A stretch of DNA of 64,000 bases from Pseudomonas putida (GTDB taxonomy: Bacteria > Pseudomonadota > Gammaproteobacteria > Pseudomonadales > Pseudomonadaceae), in the NCBI RefSeq assembly GCF_028682635.1, contig NZ_JANHLK010000022.1:37827-101826 (forward strand), written 5' to 3'. The notes below the pieces were generated by a model that was not told the DNA's origin, did not search any database, and was given only the letters and a program-made list of their open reading frames with translations. Made by a program: the position numbers and the translations under genes. Below are positions 1 through 8,368 of this stretch, piece after piece (the stretch's first letter is position 1; every line of letters starts with the position of its first letter).

Positions 1-416
1 GCGGGTTTGCGGTGGTGGCGGATGAGGTGCGCGCATTGGCGAGCAAGACGCAAAGCTCCACCGGCGATATCCAGGCGCACATCGTGGCGTTGCAGCAAGG
101 CGCCCGCGAAGCCGTGGCGGCCATCGGCCAGGCCGGGCGTCAGGCCAGCGAGGGCCTGCTGGTCCTGCGTGACAGCGCGCGGTTGCAGCAATCGGTGCAG
201 GCTTCGGTCGAGCAGGTGCACACGGCGATCGGCCTGGCGACCCAGGCCGCCGAGCACCAGGCCCGTGGAGCCCAGGCGGTGCGTGGTCGGGTCGAGACTA
301 TTCATGTGCAGGCCGAGAAGGCGGCCCAGGCGGTGGTGGAAACCACGGCCAGCGGCAAGGTGCTCGATGGCCTGGCGGCGCAGTTGAAAGCGAGCCTGGG
401 GCAGTTCAGGGCTTGA
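1..416 (+). CDS. Methyl-accepting chemotaxis protein, C-terminal end (partial)
   Basis: The gene enters from the left edge of the window and its reading frame is open from base 3. The first residues read GFAVVADEVRALASKT, the most conserved hairpin-tip motif of the MCP cytoplasmic signalling domain that docks CheA and CheW. About 120 residues of Ala/Gln-rich coiled coil follow, without a CheR-binding pentapeptide at the end. The protein should be a membrane-anchored receptor feeding the chemotaxis kinase, or a related cyclic-di-GMP pathway. The sensing and membrane parts lie outside the window, so the ligand cannot be inferred. A REP pair follows the stop codon. Confidence 0.9.
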   Translation, partial: GFAVVADEVRALASKTQSSTGDIQAHIVALQQGAREAVAAIGQAGRQASEGLLVLRDSARLQQSVQASVEQVHTAIGLATQAAEHQARGAQAVRGRVETIHVQAEKAAQAVVETTASGKVLDGLAAQLKASLGQFRA

Positions 417-436
417 TGTATTGCCTGGCCTGGCCC

Positions 437-520
437 CTTCGCGAGCAAGCCCGCTCCCACATTTGATCGCGTTCTTTCTGGGCGAACGCGGTCCACTGTG
501 GGAGCGGGCTTGCTCGCGAA
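437..520. repeat. REP pair, TGTGGGAGCGGGCTTGCTC type
   Basis: Two inverted copies of the short palindromic unit (TTCGCGAGCAAGCCCGCTCC and its complement) flank a roughly 38-bp centre. They lie between the convergent ends of the MCP and iron-permease genes and can form a large RNA hairpin on either strand. Confidence 0.85.
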
Positions 521-528
521 AAGCGGTC

Positions 529-2094
529 TCAGCGGCTCAAATACATCCGAGTCGTCAGCAAATAAACCGGCAACCCCGACACCAGAATCAACAACGCCGC
601 ATAAGGCGCCGCCGCCGCAAACTCCACGTTCGCGGTATGCGCCCAGACCTCGGTAGCCAGGGTATTAAGCCCGGTCGGGCTCAACAGCAAGGTCGCCGTC
701 AGCTCCTTCATCGCATCCAGGAACACCAGCGCAAACGCCGCGCCCAACGCCGGGAAAATGATCGGCAACGTCACCCGGCAAAACGCGCTGAACGATGACG
801 CGCCCAATGTGCGCGCGGCCTCTTCCAGTTGCGGTGCCGCCTTGTTCAGCGCCGTGCGAATAGGCGCCTGGGCCAGCGGCAAGAACAGCAGCGCGTAAGC
901 GATCAGCAGCAGCATCGACGTCTGGTACAGCGCTGGCACATAGTGCAACGCGAAATACACCAGGGTCAGCGCAATCACCAATCCTGGCAGCGCGTGCAGC
1001 AGATACGGCAAGCGTTCAGCCCAGATCGCCAGTTGGCCTTTATAGCGCACCACCAGCAATCCCACCGGCACCGCCAGGACAAGGCATAGCGCCGCGCCGC
1101 CCAATGACAGCGCCAGGGATGAAAGCAGCGCCTCACCGATGGCCGCCACCGGAAATGCCGCCGACGAGCCCACAGCCAGCCAGTAGACCAGCATCCCCAA
1201 CGGGATGCCGCTGCCGATGATCGCCAGCAACAGGCAGTAAAGCTGCCCGGCCACCATCCAACGGCCCAATCGGACCTGTTCTGCCTGTCGCGCCGCACCC
1301 TGGCCGGTGCGCACGTGCCGGCCCTTACCGCGAACTCGCAGTTCCAGCCACAGCAACATCAGGCACAGCGCCAGCAGCACCGCCGAGAGCATCGCGGCGT
1401 TGGCGTTGCTGAACTCCAGCTCGAACTGCTGATAGATCGCGGTGGTGAAGGTTTGCAGGCCGATGATCGACAGCGCGCCGAATTCCACCAGCATGTGCAG
1501 GGCAATCAGCAGCGACCCCGCCAGCAGCGAAGGCCAGAGCAGGGGCAGGGTGACGCGGAAAAATACCCCCCAGCGATTCTGCCCCAGGGTGCGGGCAGAC
1601 TCTTCCAGCGAGGGGTCGAGATTGCGCAGGGTGGCCGCCACCGGCAAAAAGATCAGCGGGTATTTGGACAGGCTCATTACCAAAATCGCCCCGCCGAGCC
1701 CTTCGAAATGCGCGCTCAGCGATACCCAGGTAAAACTGCTGACAAACGCCGGCACGGCGAACGGCAAGCACAGGATCACGCCCCACAAGCGCCGCCCCGG
1801 CAGATTGCTGCGCTCCAGCAGCCAGGCCAGCGACAGGCCAATCACGCCGCAGGCCAGCGTAACGCCGATCATCAGCGCCAGGGTATTGCGCAACAGGCCA
1901 AACACATAAGGCCGCCACAGCAAGTGCAGCGCCTCGGCCCAACCCGCTTGCCAGGCCTTCAGGCCGACGTAAGCCAAGGGCAGCAAGCTGAGTACCACCA
2001 GCAGCAGAACCGGCAGTACCAGCCAGATGGAAGGCCGCTTGCGCCCTGGCACGTACCGCCCATGAGTGGCGGAGGCGGATAGCGAGGCGCTCAT
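529..2094 (-). CDS. Iron(III) ABC transporter permease, FbpB/SfuB-like
   Basis: 521 residues with about 12 hydrophobic segments arranged as two fused binding-protein-dependent permease modules. Each half carries the cytoplasmic EAA loop that contacts the ATPase (EESARTLG near residue 165 and EEAARTLG near residue 425). This duplicated architecture and length are typical of ferric-iron permeases of the FbpB/AfuB/SfuB group. The start codon shares one base with the stop of the upstream binding-protein gene (TGATG), so the two are co-transcribed and probably translationally coupled. No ATPase gene is present in the window, so the energising subunit must be encoded elsewhere. Other small anions remain possible substrates, but the binding protein favours iron. 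Confidence 0.85.
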   Translation of the reverse strand: MSASLSASATHGRYVPGRKRPSIWLVLPVLLLVVLSLLPLAYVGLKAWQAGWAEALHLLWRPYVFGLLRNTLALMIGVTLACGVIGLSLAWLLERSNLPGRRLWGVILCLPFAVPAFVSSFTWVSLSAHFEGLGGAILVMSLSKYPLIFLPVAATLRNLDPSLEESARTLGQNRWGVFFRVTLPLLWPSLLAGSLLIALHMLVEFGALSIIGLQTFTTAIYQQFELEFSNANAAMLSAVLLALCLMLLWLELRVRGKGRHVRTGQGAARQAEQVRLGRWMVAGQLYCLLLAIIGSGIPLGMLVYWLAVGSSAAFPVAAIGEALLSSLALSLGGAALCLVLAVPVGLLVVRYKGQLAIWAERLPYLLHALPGLVIALTLVYFALHYVPALYQTSMLLLIAYALLFLPLAQAPIRTALNKAAPQLEEAARTLGASSFSAFCRVTLPIIFPALGAAFALVFLDAMKELTATLLLSPTGLNTLATEVWAHTANVEFAAAAPYAALLILVSGLPVYLLTTRMYLSR

Positions 2095-3104
2095 CAGTTC
2101 AGGCCAACCTCGCGCTCAAGTTCCAGGGCTTCTTCGGCATTGCCCAGGTCGGCGGGCGTGACGTTCGGCGCTTGCAGCTCGCTGAAAGGCTTGAGGCCGC
2201 GATCCGATTGCATGCCTTTGTGCAGCGGGTATTCGGCGGTGGTCTGGGTGATCACGCGCTGGCCTTCCTCGCTGGCCATGTAGGCGAGCAATTGCTGGGC
2301 TTCTTTTGGATGTTTGCTGGATTTCAGCACGGCCGCACTCGATACGGTAATCAGGCCGCCAACGTCGCCGCCGGTGAAGTAATGCAGTTTCGAATCGAGC
2401 TGGCCTTTTTCACGCTGCAAGGCGAACCAGTAGTAGTTGTTCACCAGTACCGTCGCCACTTCGCCGTTTTCCACGGCTTTGAGGGCAACCATGTTGTTGC
2501 TGTAGGTCTTGCCGAAGGCACGCAGGCCGGTCAGCCATTCTTCGGCTGCTTCCATGCCATGCACCTTGATGATCGCCACGGCTTGTTCCTGGAACGCGCC
2601 GCTGGTGGGTACGAAGCCGACTTTGCCCTGCCATTTTGGATCGGAGAACTCCATCACCGATTTCGGCAGGTCTTTTTCGTCGATCAGTTTCGGGTTGAAC
2701 GCGACGACGCGCACCCGGGCGGTGACGCCAATCCAGGTACTGTCAGCGGCGACATAGTCCTTGGGCAGGACCGCCAGCGTGGCGTCGTCGGCCTTGGCCA
2801 GCAGGCCTTGCTCGCCAAGCTTGTTCAGGGGTGGCGACTCTTCGGTGTAGATCACGTCGGCGGGGGAGCGATCACCTTCTTCGACGACCTGGCTGGCGAG
2901 CTGGTTGCTGCTGCCTTTGCGCACATTGACGTGAATGCCGGTCTTGGCTTCGAAGGCTTTGGCGACCGCGTCGCCAACTTCCTTGTGTTGGCCGTTATAG
3001 AGGGTCAGGGAAACGGGGTCGGCAGCCTGGGTGAGGGGAGTGGCGAGTGCCAGGCCGAGCAGGGTGGTGGTCAGGCCGCGGCGCAGGGTATTTCGAAACA
3101 TCAT
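2094..3104 (-). CDS. Periplasmic iron-binding protein of an ABC transporter, FbpA-like
   Basis: 336 residues. The signal peptide is clear: basic MMFRNTLRR, a hydrophobic stretch and an Ala cleavage region ending near TQAAD. The mature part begins VSLTLYNGQHKEV and contains YTEESPPL and NNYYWFALQ, the paired-tyrosine pattern seen in bacterial transferrin-type Fe3+-binding proteins. It would capture ferric iron in the periplasm and deliver it to the permease encoded directly downstream. Two adjacent ATG codons (3104 and 3101) are possible starts; a GAGGAA ribosome-binding site lies 8 bases before the first. A possible Fur site lies about 40-60 bases upstream. Confidence 0.85.
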   Translation of the reverse strand: MMFRNTLRRGLTTTLLGLALATPLTQAADPVSLTLYNGQHKEVGDAVAKAFEAKTGIHVNVRKGSSNQLASQVVEEGDRSPADVIYTEESPPLNKLGEQGLLAKADDATLAVLPKDYVAADSTWIGVTARVRVVAFNPKLIDEKDLPKSVMEFSDPKWQGKVGFVPTSGAFQEQAVAIIKVHGMEAAEEWLTGLRAFGKTYSNNMVALKAVENGEVATVLVNNYYWFALQREKGQLDSKLHYFTGGDVGGLITVSSAAVLKSSKHPKEAQQLLAYMASEEGQRVITQTTAEYPLHKGMQSDRGLKPFSELQAPNVTPADLGNAEEALELEREVGLN

Positions 3105-3142
3105 TCGCAGGGTTCCTCACTGTCGCATTGCAAAAACTTGCA

Positions 3143-3162
3143 ACAATGATAAACGATATTGT
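3143..3162 (-). promoter_or_regulatory. Candidate Fur box upstream of the iron-binding protein gene
   Basis: AT-rich imperfect palindrome ACAATGATAAACGATATTGT containing GATAA- and GATAT-like hexamers spaced as in a Fur operator. It lies 39-58 bases before the start of an iron transporter gene. The match to the consensus is only partial, so the position carries much of the argument. Confidence 0.45.
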
Positions 3163-3195
3163 TTCTCAAATGGGCCTTGCGAGGCGCTTTGACCT

Positions 3196-3274
3196 TGTAG
3201 GAGCTGCCGCAGGCTGCGATCTTTTGATCTTAAAAACCAAAATCAAAAGATCGCAGCCTGCGGCAGCTCCTACA
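3196..3274. repeat. REP pair, TGTAGGAGCTGCCGCAGG type
   Basis: Near-perfect inverted repeat with arms of about 34 bp around a short A-rich loop (AGATCGCAGCC and its complement in the inner arms). It lies between the divergent iron-transport promoter and the 3' end of the first tRNA-Leu unit. Confidence 0.9.
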
Positions 3275-3306
3275 GGGGGCGTATGCTTTTCAAAGGCCAG
3301 AAACGC

Positions 3307-3330
3307 AAAAACCCGCTTTCGCGGGTTTCT
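3307..3330 (-). terminator. Rho-independent terminator of tRNA-Leu copy 1
   Basis: GC-rich stem AAACCCGC / GCGGGTTT with a short TTTC loop, 34 bases beyond the mature 3' end of the tRNA on the minus strand, followed by T-rich sequence in that direction. Confidence 0.8.
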
Positions 3331-3363
3331 GTGAAATCCAAGGCCGTAACCTTGAATTTGAAT

Positions 3364-3450
3364 TGGTGCCCAGAAGAAGACTCGAACTTCCACGACCTTG
3401 CGGTCACCAGCACCTGAAGCTGGCGTGTCTACCAATTTCACCATCTGGGC
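3364..3450 (-). tRNA. tRNA-Leu (anticodon CAG), copy 1
   Basis: Reading the minus strand, the molecule begins GCCCAGATGGTGAAATTGG and ends TTCTGGGCACCA, giving a 7-bp acceptor stem and an encoded CCA tail. The D-arm carries the GGTAGAC of leucine tRNAs. The anticodon stem CCAGC/GCTGG encloses the loop TTCAGGT, so the anticodon is CAG, decoding CUG, the dominant leucine codon in this GC-rich genome. A long class II variable arm and a TTCGAGTC T-loop follow. Total length is 87 nt. The sequence is identical to the second copy at 3640-3726. Confidence 0.95.
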
Positions 3451-3486
3451 ATTTCGTCTTCAGCGTTGCCGCTGTTGATGTGGCGC

Positions 3487-3515
3487 ACTATACGGAGCGC
3501 AATTTGATCTGTAAA
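3487..3515 (-). promoter_or_regulatory. Sigma-70 promoter of tRNA-Leu copy 1
   Basis: On the minus strand TTTACA is followed after exactly 17 bases by TATAGT and then by the GC-rich sequence GCGCC. That discriminator is typical of stringently controlled stable-RNA promoters. The same arrangement precedes copy 2. Confidence 0.75.
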
Positions 3516-3576
3516 CCCCTGATTTAAAATTATTAAATCAGATCTCAAAAATGCTTGAACCAGATCTCGAAAATGC

Positions 3577-3600
3577 AAAAACCCGCTTTCGCGGGTTTTT
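3577..3600 (-). terminator. Rho-independent terminator of tRNA-Leu copy 2
   Basis: Symmetrical AAAAACCCGC / GCGGGTTTTT hairpin with a short loop, 39 bases beyond the tRNA on the minus strand. It is almost the same element as the terminator of copy 1. Confidence 0.85.
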
Positions 3601-3639
3601 GTGTGAGCCTTGAAATTGAACTAATCTCAAGCTCGAAAT

Positions 3640-3726
3640 TGGTGCCCAGAAGAAGACTCGAACTTCCACGACCTTGCGGTCACCAGCACCTGAAGCTGGC
3701 GTGTCTACCAATTTCACCATCTGGGC
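3640..3726 (-). tRNA. tRNA-Leu (anticodon CAG), copy 2
   Basis: 87-nt leucine tRNA with encoded CCA, base-for-base identical to the copy at 3364-3450. It has the same acceptor stem, CAG anticodon loop TTCAGGT and long variable arm. It has its own promoter and terminator, so the two copies are separate transcription units from a duplication of about 275 bp rather than one polycistronic precursor. Confidence 0.95.
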
Positions 3727-3761
3727 AGTATCGGCAACGTTGTCCGTCGTCGATGGCGCGC

Positions 3762-3790
3762 ACTATACGGAGCGTCTTTTTAACTGTAAA
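3762..3790 (-). promoter_or_regulatory. Sigma-70 promoter of tRNA-Leu copy 2
   Basis: TTTACA, a 17-base spacer and TATAGT on the minus strand, followed by GTGCGCGCC. Both hexamers and the spacing match the promoter of copy 1. Confidence 0.75.
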
Positions 3791-3951
3791 CCCCCGACAC
3801 CAAAAAAACCTGAAAAATTTCACCAGTGGTATTCAAATCAACATTCTGGTGTCGATACAGGGCTTTAGATGGGGCGTCTTAGCCTGAAATTTCCCGTTTC
3901 ATTACGCCTATGCCAAACTAACCCGTATATAGACAAGGTGAAAACTCTCTA

Positions 3952-6579
3952 ATGGCCGATTGGCAGTCCCTCGATCCCGAGGCCGCTCGTGAAGCGGAAA
4001 AATATGAAAACCCCATTCCTAGCCGCGAACTGATCCTTCAGCACCTTGCTGATCGGGGTTCGCCTGCTAACCGCGAGCAACTGGTCGAAGAGTTTGGTCT
4101 GACCACGGAAGACCAGATCGAAGCCCTGCGCCGCCGCCTGCGCGCCATGGAGCGCGATGCTCAGCTCATCTATACCCGTCGCGGCACCTATGCGCCGGTG
4201 GACAAGCTCGACCTGATCCTGGGCCGCATCAGCGGTCACCGTGACGGCTTCGGTTTCCTGGTGCCGGACGACGGCAGCGACGACCTGTTCATGAGCCCGG
4301 CGCAAATGCGCCTGGTGTTCGACGGCGACCGTGCACTGGCGCGTGTTTCCGGGCTGGACCGTCGCGGGCGCCGCGAAGGCATGATCGTCGAAGTGGTGTC
4401 CCGTGCCCACGAGACCATCGTCGGTCGCTATTTCGAAGAAGGTGGTATCGGTTTCGTTGTCGCGGATAACCCGAAGATCCAGCAGGAAGTGCTGGTGACG
4501 CCGGGCCGTAACGCCAACGCGCAGATCGGTCAGTTCGTTGAAGTGAAGATCACTCACTGGCCGACGCCACGCTTCCAGCCGCAAGGCGACGTGGTCGAAG
4601 TCGTGGGCAACTACATGGCGCCGGGCATGGAAATCGACGTTGCCCTGCGCACCTACGATATTCCTCACGTCTGGCCTGACGCCGTGCTCAAGGAAGCCGG
4701 CAAGCTCAAGCCGGAAGTCGAAGAGAAAGACAAAGAGAAACGCATCGACCTGCGTCACCTGCCGTTCGTCACCATCGACGGCGAAGATGCCCGCGACTTC
4801 GATGACGCGGTCTACTGCGAAGCCCGTCCGGGCAAGCTGCGCCTGTTCTCCGGCGGCTGGAAGTTGTACGTGGCGATTGCCGACGTATCCAGCTACGTGA
4901 AGCTCGGTTCGGCGCTGGATGCCGAGGCGCAGGTTCGCGGCAACTCGGTGTACTTCCCCGAGCGCGTGATTCCGATGCTGCCTGAGCAGTTGTCCAACGG
5001 CTTGTGCTCGCTGAACCCGCAGGTCGATCGCCTGGCCATGGTTTGCGAGATGACCATCTCCAAATCCGGCGAGATGACCGACTACTGCTTCTATGAAGCG
5101 GTGATCCACTCCCACGCCCGCCTGACCTACAACAAGGTCAGCGCGATGCTGGAAACGCCGAAAGCCACCGAGGCGCGCAAGCTGCGTGGCGAATACACCG
5201 ATGTGGTGCCACACCTCAAACAGCTGTATTCGCTGTACAAGGTGTTGCTGGCCGCTCGTCATGTACGTGGCGCGATCGATTTTGAAACCCAGGAAACCCG
5301 GATTATCTTCGGTTCCGAGCGCAAGATCGCGGAAATCCGTCCGACCATCCGCAACGACGCGCACAAGCTGATCGAGGAATGCATGCTGGCGGCCAACGTG
5401 GCCACCGCCGAATTCCTCAAGAAGCACGAGATTCCTGCGTTGTACCGCGTGCACGACGGCCCGCCACCGGAGCGCCTGGAAAAACTGCGCGCCTTCCTCG
5501 GCGAGCTCGGCCTGTCCCTGCACAAAGGCAAGGACGGCCCGTCGCCGAAGGATTACCAGGCGTTGCTGGCCGGCATCAAGGATCGTCCGGATTTCCACCT
5601 GATCCAGACCGTGATGCTGCGTTCGCTGAGCCAGGCGGTGTACAGCGCCGATAACCAGGGCCACTTCGGTCTGAATTACGAGGCGTACACCCACTTTACT
5701 TCGCCGATCCGCCGCTACCCGGACTTGCTCACGCACCGGGCGATCCGCAGCGTGATCCATTCGAAGCAGGACACTCCGCACGTTCGCCGTGCCGGTGCGA
5801 TGACCATTCCGAAGGCGCGCATCTATCCGTACGATGAGGCGGCCCTGGAGCAGCTCGGCGAGCAGTGCTCGATGAGCGAGCGCCGTGCCGACGAAGCGAC
5901 CCGCGATGTGGTGAACTGGCTCAAGTGCGAGTTCATGAAAGATCGCGTGGGCGAGTCGTTCCCGGGTGTGATCACTGCCGTCACCGGCTTTGGTCTGTTC
6001 GTCGAGCTGACCGACATCTACGTCGAAGGCCTGGTGCACGTCACTGCGCTGCCGGGCGACTACTACCACTTCGACCCTGTGCACCACCGCCTGGCCGGTG
6101 AGCGTACCGGTCGCAGTTTCCGCCTGGGCGACACCGTTGAAGTGCGGGTCATGCGCGTCGACCTCGACGAGCGCAAGATCGACTTCGAGATGGCTGAAAA
6201 AACCATCAGCGCGCCGATCGGCCGCAAAAAGCGTGGCACCGAAACCGCAGCGCCTGCAGCGAAAGCCGAAGCAGAGCCGGCCCCGGCGAAAACCGGTCGT
6301 CGTCCTGCCAAGGAAAAGGCAGTCGAGGCTTATCGCCCGAGTGATGCGGCGGCGAAAAACGCTGAAGTGCGCAAGAGCCGTGAAATGAAGCAGGCGTTGC
6401 TCGCCGGCGCGAAAAGCGGCGGTAAAGCGGCGTCTGCGGGAAAGACCGGACGGTCGGCGCCTGAAAAGGCTGCCGGCGGCAAGCCAGCCAAACCGAGCAA
6501 ACATCGTAAAGGCCCGCCAAAAGCGGGCTCGGCTCCAGCCAAGAGTGGCGGGGCGCGTAAACCTAAGGCCAAGCCATGA
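3952..6579 (+). CDS. rnr: Ribonuclease R (3'-5' exoribonuclease)
   Basis: 875 residues with RNase R architecture: an N-terminal winged-helix segment (about 20-85), cold-shock/OB domains (about 85-230), the RNB catalytic domain (about 260-600), an S1 domain (about 640-725) and a Lys/Ala-rich basic tail to the end. The catalytic motif GEDARDFDDAVY places metal-binding aspartates at about 279, 282, 284 and 285. The enzyme degrades structured RNA, defective rRNA and tRNA processively from the 3' end. The start ATG is preceded by AAGGTG. The stop overlaps the start of rlmB (ATGA), so the two form an operon, as in other gammaproteobacteria. Confidence 0.97.
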   Translation: MADWQSLDPEAAREAEKYENPIPSRELILQHLADRGSPANREQLVEEFGLTTEDQIEALRRRLRAMERDAQLIYTRRGTYAPVDKLDLILGRISGHRDGFGFLVPDDGSDDLFMSPAQMRLVFDGDRALARVSGLDRRGRREGMIVEVVSRAHETIVGRYFEEGGIGFVVADNPKIQQEVLVTPGRNANAQIGQFVEVKITHWPTPRFQPQGDVVEVVGNYMAPGMEIDVALRTYDIPHVWPDAVLKEAGKLKPEVEEKDKEKRIDLRHLPFVTIDGEDARDFDDAVYCEARPGKLRLFSGGWKLYVAIADVSSYVKLGSALDAEAQVRGNSVYFPERVIPMLPEQLSNGLCSLNPQVDRLAMVCEMTISKSGEMTDYCFYEAVIHSHARLTYNKVSAMLETPKATEARKLRGEYTDVVPHLKQLYSLYKVLLAARHVRGAIDFETQETRIIFGSERKIAEIRPTIRNDAHKLIEECMLAANVATAEFLKKHEIPALYRVHDGPPPERLEKLRAFLGELGLSLHKGKDGPSPKDYQALLAGIKDRPDFHLIQTVMLRSLSQAVYSADNQGHFGLNYEAYTHFTSPIRRYPDLLTHRAIRSVIHSKQDTPHVRRAGAMTIPKARIYPYDEAALEQLGEQCSMSERRADEATRDVVNWLKCEFMKDRVGESFPGVITAVTGFGLFVELTDIYVEGLVHVTALPGDYYHFDPVHHRLAGERTGRSFRLGDTVEVRVMRVDLDERKIDFEMAEKTISAPIGRKKRGTETAAPAAKAEAEPAPAKTGRRPAKEKAVEAYRPSDAAAKNAEVRKSREMKQALLAGAKSGGKAASAGKTGRSAPEKAAGGKPAKPSKHRKGPPKAGSAPAKSGGARKPKAKP

Positions 6580-7343
6580 GTCAGTTGGAAAAAATCTATG
6601 GCGTGCATGCTGTAGAAGCGTTGTTGCGTCATCACCCGAAACGCGTCAAGCAGATCTGGCTGGCCGAAGGTCGCAATGACCCTCGGGTCCAGACGCTGAT
6701 TGAGCTGGCCAACGAAAACCGCGTCCAGGTCGGCCAGGCCGAGCGCCGCGAAATGGACGCCTGGGTTGAAGGCGTGCACCAGGGCGTGGTCGCGGACGTG
6801 AGTCCGAGCCAGGTCTGGGGCGAGGCGATGCTCGACGAGTTGCTCGATCGCACCGACGGCGCGCCGTTGTTGCTGGTGCTCGACGGTGTGACCGATCCGC
6901 ACAACCTTGGCGCCTGCCTGCGTTCCGCCGATGCGGCGGGCGCGCTGGCCGTGATCGTGCCGAAGGACAAGTCAGCGACCCTGACGCCGGTTGTACGAAA
7001 AATCGCCTGCGGTGCGGCGGAAGTGATTCCGTTGGTGGCCGTGACCAACCTGGCGCGCACCCTGGAAAAACTCCAGCAGCGTGGTTTGTGGGTTGTCGGT
7101 ACGGCCGGGGAAGCCGAGGTCAGCCTGTATGACCAGGACCTGACCGGCCCGACCATCCTGATCATGGGCGCCGAAGGCAAAGGCATGCGTCGCCTGACCC
7201 GCGAGCATTGCGACTACCTGGTGAACCTGCCGATGGCCGGTAGCGTCAGCAGTCTCAACGTGTCCGTGGCGACGGGCGTGTGCCTGTTCGAAGCGCAGCG
7301 TCAGCGCAGCGTCAAGGCCAAGGCTGCCGCCAAAAAATCCTGA
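6576..7343 (+). CDS. rlmB: 23S rRNA (guanosine-2251-2'-O)-methyltransferase RlmB
   Basis: 255 residues. The N-terminal substrate-binding domain begins EKIYGVHAVEALLRHHPKR. The C-terminal SPOUT (TrmH-type knotted) domain carries the three family motifs: LDGVTDPHNLGACLRSADA near 110, MGAEGKGMRRL near 197 and NLPMAGSVSSLNVSVA near 221. The enzyme methylates the 2'-hydroxyl of G2251 in the peptidyl-transferase P loop using S-adenosylmethionine. It overlaps rnr by four bases, which couples an RNA-decay enzyme with an rRNA-modifying one. Confidence 0.96.
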   Translation: MSQLEKIYGVHAVEALLRHHPKRVKQIWLAEGRNDPRVQTLIELANENRVQVGQAERREMDAWVEGVHQGVVADVSPSQVWGEAMLDELLDRTDGAPLLLVLDGVTDPHNLGACLRSADAAGALAVIVPKDKSATLTPVVRKIACGAAEVIPLVAVTNLARTLEKLQQRGLWVVGTAGEAEVSLYDQDLTGPTILIMGAEGKGMRRLTREHCDYLVNLPMAGSVSSLNVSVATGVCLFEAQRQRSVKAKAAAKKS

Positions 7344-7360
7344 GCTGAACGCACATCCGT

Positions 7361-7450
7361 TGTAGGAGCTGGCTTGCCAGCGAAAGCGGAGCAACATTCA
7401 GCAACGATGCTGGATTGAATGCCGCTTTCGCGGGCAAGCCCGCTCCTACA
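7361..7450. repeat. REP pair downstream of rlmB
   Basis: Inverted arms TGTAGGAGCTGGCTTGCCAG and the complement of GGCTTGCCCGCGAAAGCGG around an approximately 30-bp centre. It occupies the first part of the 307-bp gap between rlmB and rpsF and probably protects or ends the rnr-rlmB mRNA. Confidence 0.85.
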
Positions 7451-7503
7451 GTGTTTTGTGGTGTGGCATGAATTGGGGGTTGTTCAAATAATCACCAATT
7501 CCC

Positions 7504-7532
7504 TTGCGCCTCCCACGCCCCTTCTCTACAAT
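7504..7532 (+). promoter_or_regulatory. Promoter of the rpsF operon
   Basis: TTGCGC, a 17-base spacer and TACAAT are followed by the GC-rich discriminator TGCGCCCC, as expected for growth-rate-regulated ribosomal-protein promoters. It leaves a 5' leader of about 110 nt before rpsF. Confidence 0.65.
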
Positions 7533-7610
7533 TGCGCCCCTTGCTGTGATGGCAGGCACCCACGTGTCTAGCGTCCTCAAGTCCATAAGTGTCATTCACT
7601 CCTTGTCTGA

Positions 7611-7624
7611 CCGCTTTTGAGCGG
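7611..7624 (+). promoter_or_regulatory. Leader hairpin just upstream of rpsF
   Basis: CCGCT-TTTG-AGCGG is a perfect small stem-loop ending about 16 bases before the rpsF Shine-Dalgarno sequence. rpsF leaders of many bacteria carry an RNA bound by the S6:S18 complex for feedback repression. The position fits, but I cannot confirm the full motif by eye. Confidence 0.35.
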
Positions 7625-7650
7625 CAGGCTACAACCCGTAAGGAGCATTC

Positions 7651-8073
7651 ATGCGTCATTACGAAATCATCTTTTTGGTCCACCCGGATCAAAGCGAGCA
7701 AGTCGGCGGCATGGTTGAGCGTTACACCAAGCTGATCGAAGAAGACGGCGGCAAAATCCACCGTCTGGAAGATTGGGGCCGTCGTCAACTGGCCTACGCA
7801 ATCAACAATGTTCACAAGGCTCACTACGTGATGCTGAACGTTGAGTGCACTGGCAAGGCCCTGGCCGAGCTGGAAGACAACTTCCGCTACAACGATGCAG
7901 TGATCCGTAACCTGGTCATCCGTCGCGAAGAAGCCGTTACCGGCCAATCCGAGATGCTCAAGGCTGAAGAAAACCGCAGTGAGCGCCGTGAGCGTCGCGA
8001 CCGTCCTGAGCACGAAGGCGCTGAAAGCGCTGACAGTGATGACAGCGACAACAGCGATAACGCTGACGAGTAA
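7651..8073 (+). CDS. rpsF: 30S ribosomal protein S6
   Basis: 140 residues starting MRHYEIIFLVHPDQSEQV, the conserved S6 opening strand. It also has the characteristic EDWGRRQLAYAINNVHKAHYV and the acidic, Ser/Asp/Asn-rich tail (DSDDSDNSDNADE) that RimK glutamylates in some bacteria. S6 binds 16S rRNA in the platform as a pair with S18, encoded 28 bases downstream. AAGGAG lies 6 bases before the ATG. First gene of rpsF-rpsR-(membrane protein)-rplI. Confidence 0.98.
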   Translation: MRHYEIIFLVHPDQSEQVGGMVERYTKLIEEDGGKIHRLEDWGRRQLAYAINNVHKAHYVMLNVECTGKALAELEDNFRYNDAVIRNLVIRREEAVTGQSEMLKAEENRSERRERRDRPEHEGAESADSDDSDNSDNADE

Positions 8074-8101
8074 TCCACGGACCTTTTAAGGAGCCTATCA
8101 A

Positions 8102-8332
8102 ATGGCACGTTTCTTCCGTCGTCGTAAATTCTGCCGCTTCACCGCTGAAGACGTGAAAGAGATCGATTACAAAGATCTCAACACTCTGAAAGCCTACGTA
8201 TCCGAGACCGGCAAAATCGTTCCAAGCCGCATCACCGGTACCAAAGCACGTTATCAGCGTCAGCTGGCCACCGCTATCAAGCGCGCCCGCTTCCTGGCCC
8301 TGCTGGCCTACACCGACAGCCACGGCCGCTGA
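8102..8332 (+). CDS. rpsR: 30S ribosomal protein S18
   Basis: 76 residues, full length for the family, beginning [18 protein letters not shown] with the basic RNA-binding core and ending [11 protein letters not shown]. It partners S6 on the small-subunit platform. AAGGAG lies 9 bases before the start, immediately downstream of rpsF in the same operon. Confidence 0.98.
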
Positions 8333-8368
8333 GACCGGGCAGTCGACACGTAGCAAAGGATTGAATGT

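Noticed and set aside
3166..3720. Two short minus-strand frames reading MVKLVDTPASGAGDRK
   Set aside because: They are translations of the two tRNA-Leu genes, a well-known annotation artefact.
3949..6504. 851-codon open frame antisense to rnr
   Set aside because: High-GC third positions keep the opposite frame open; the translated sequence is low in family features and rich in His/Arg/Val, while the plus strand is unmistakable RNase R.
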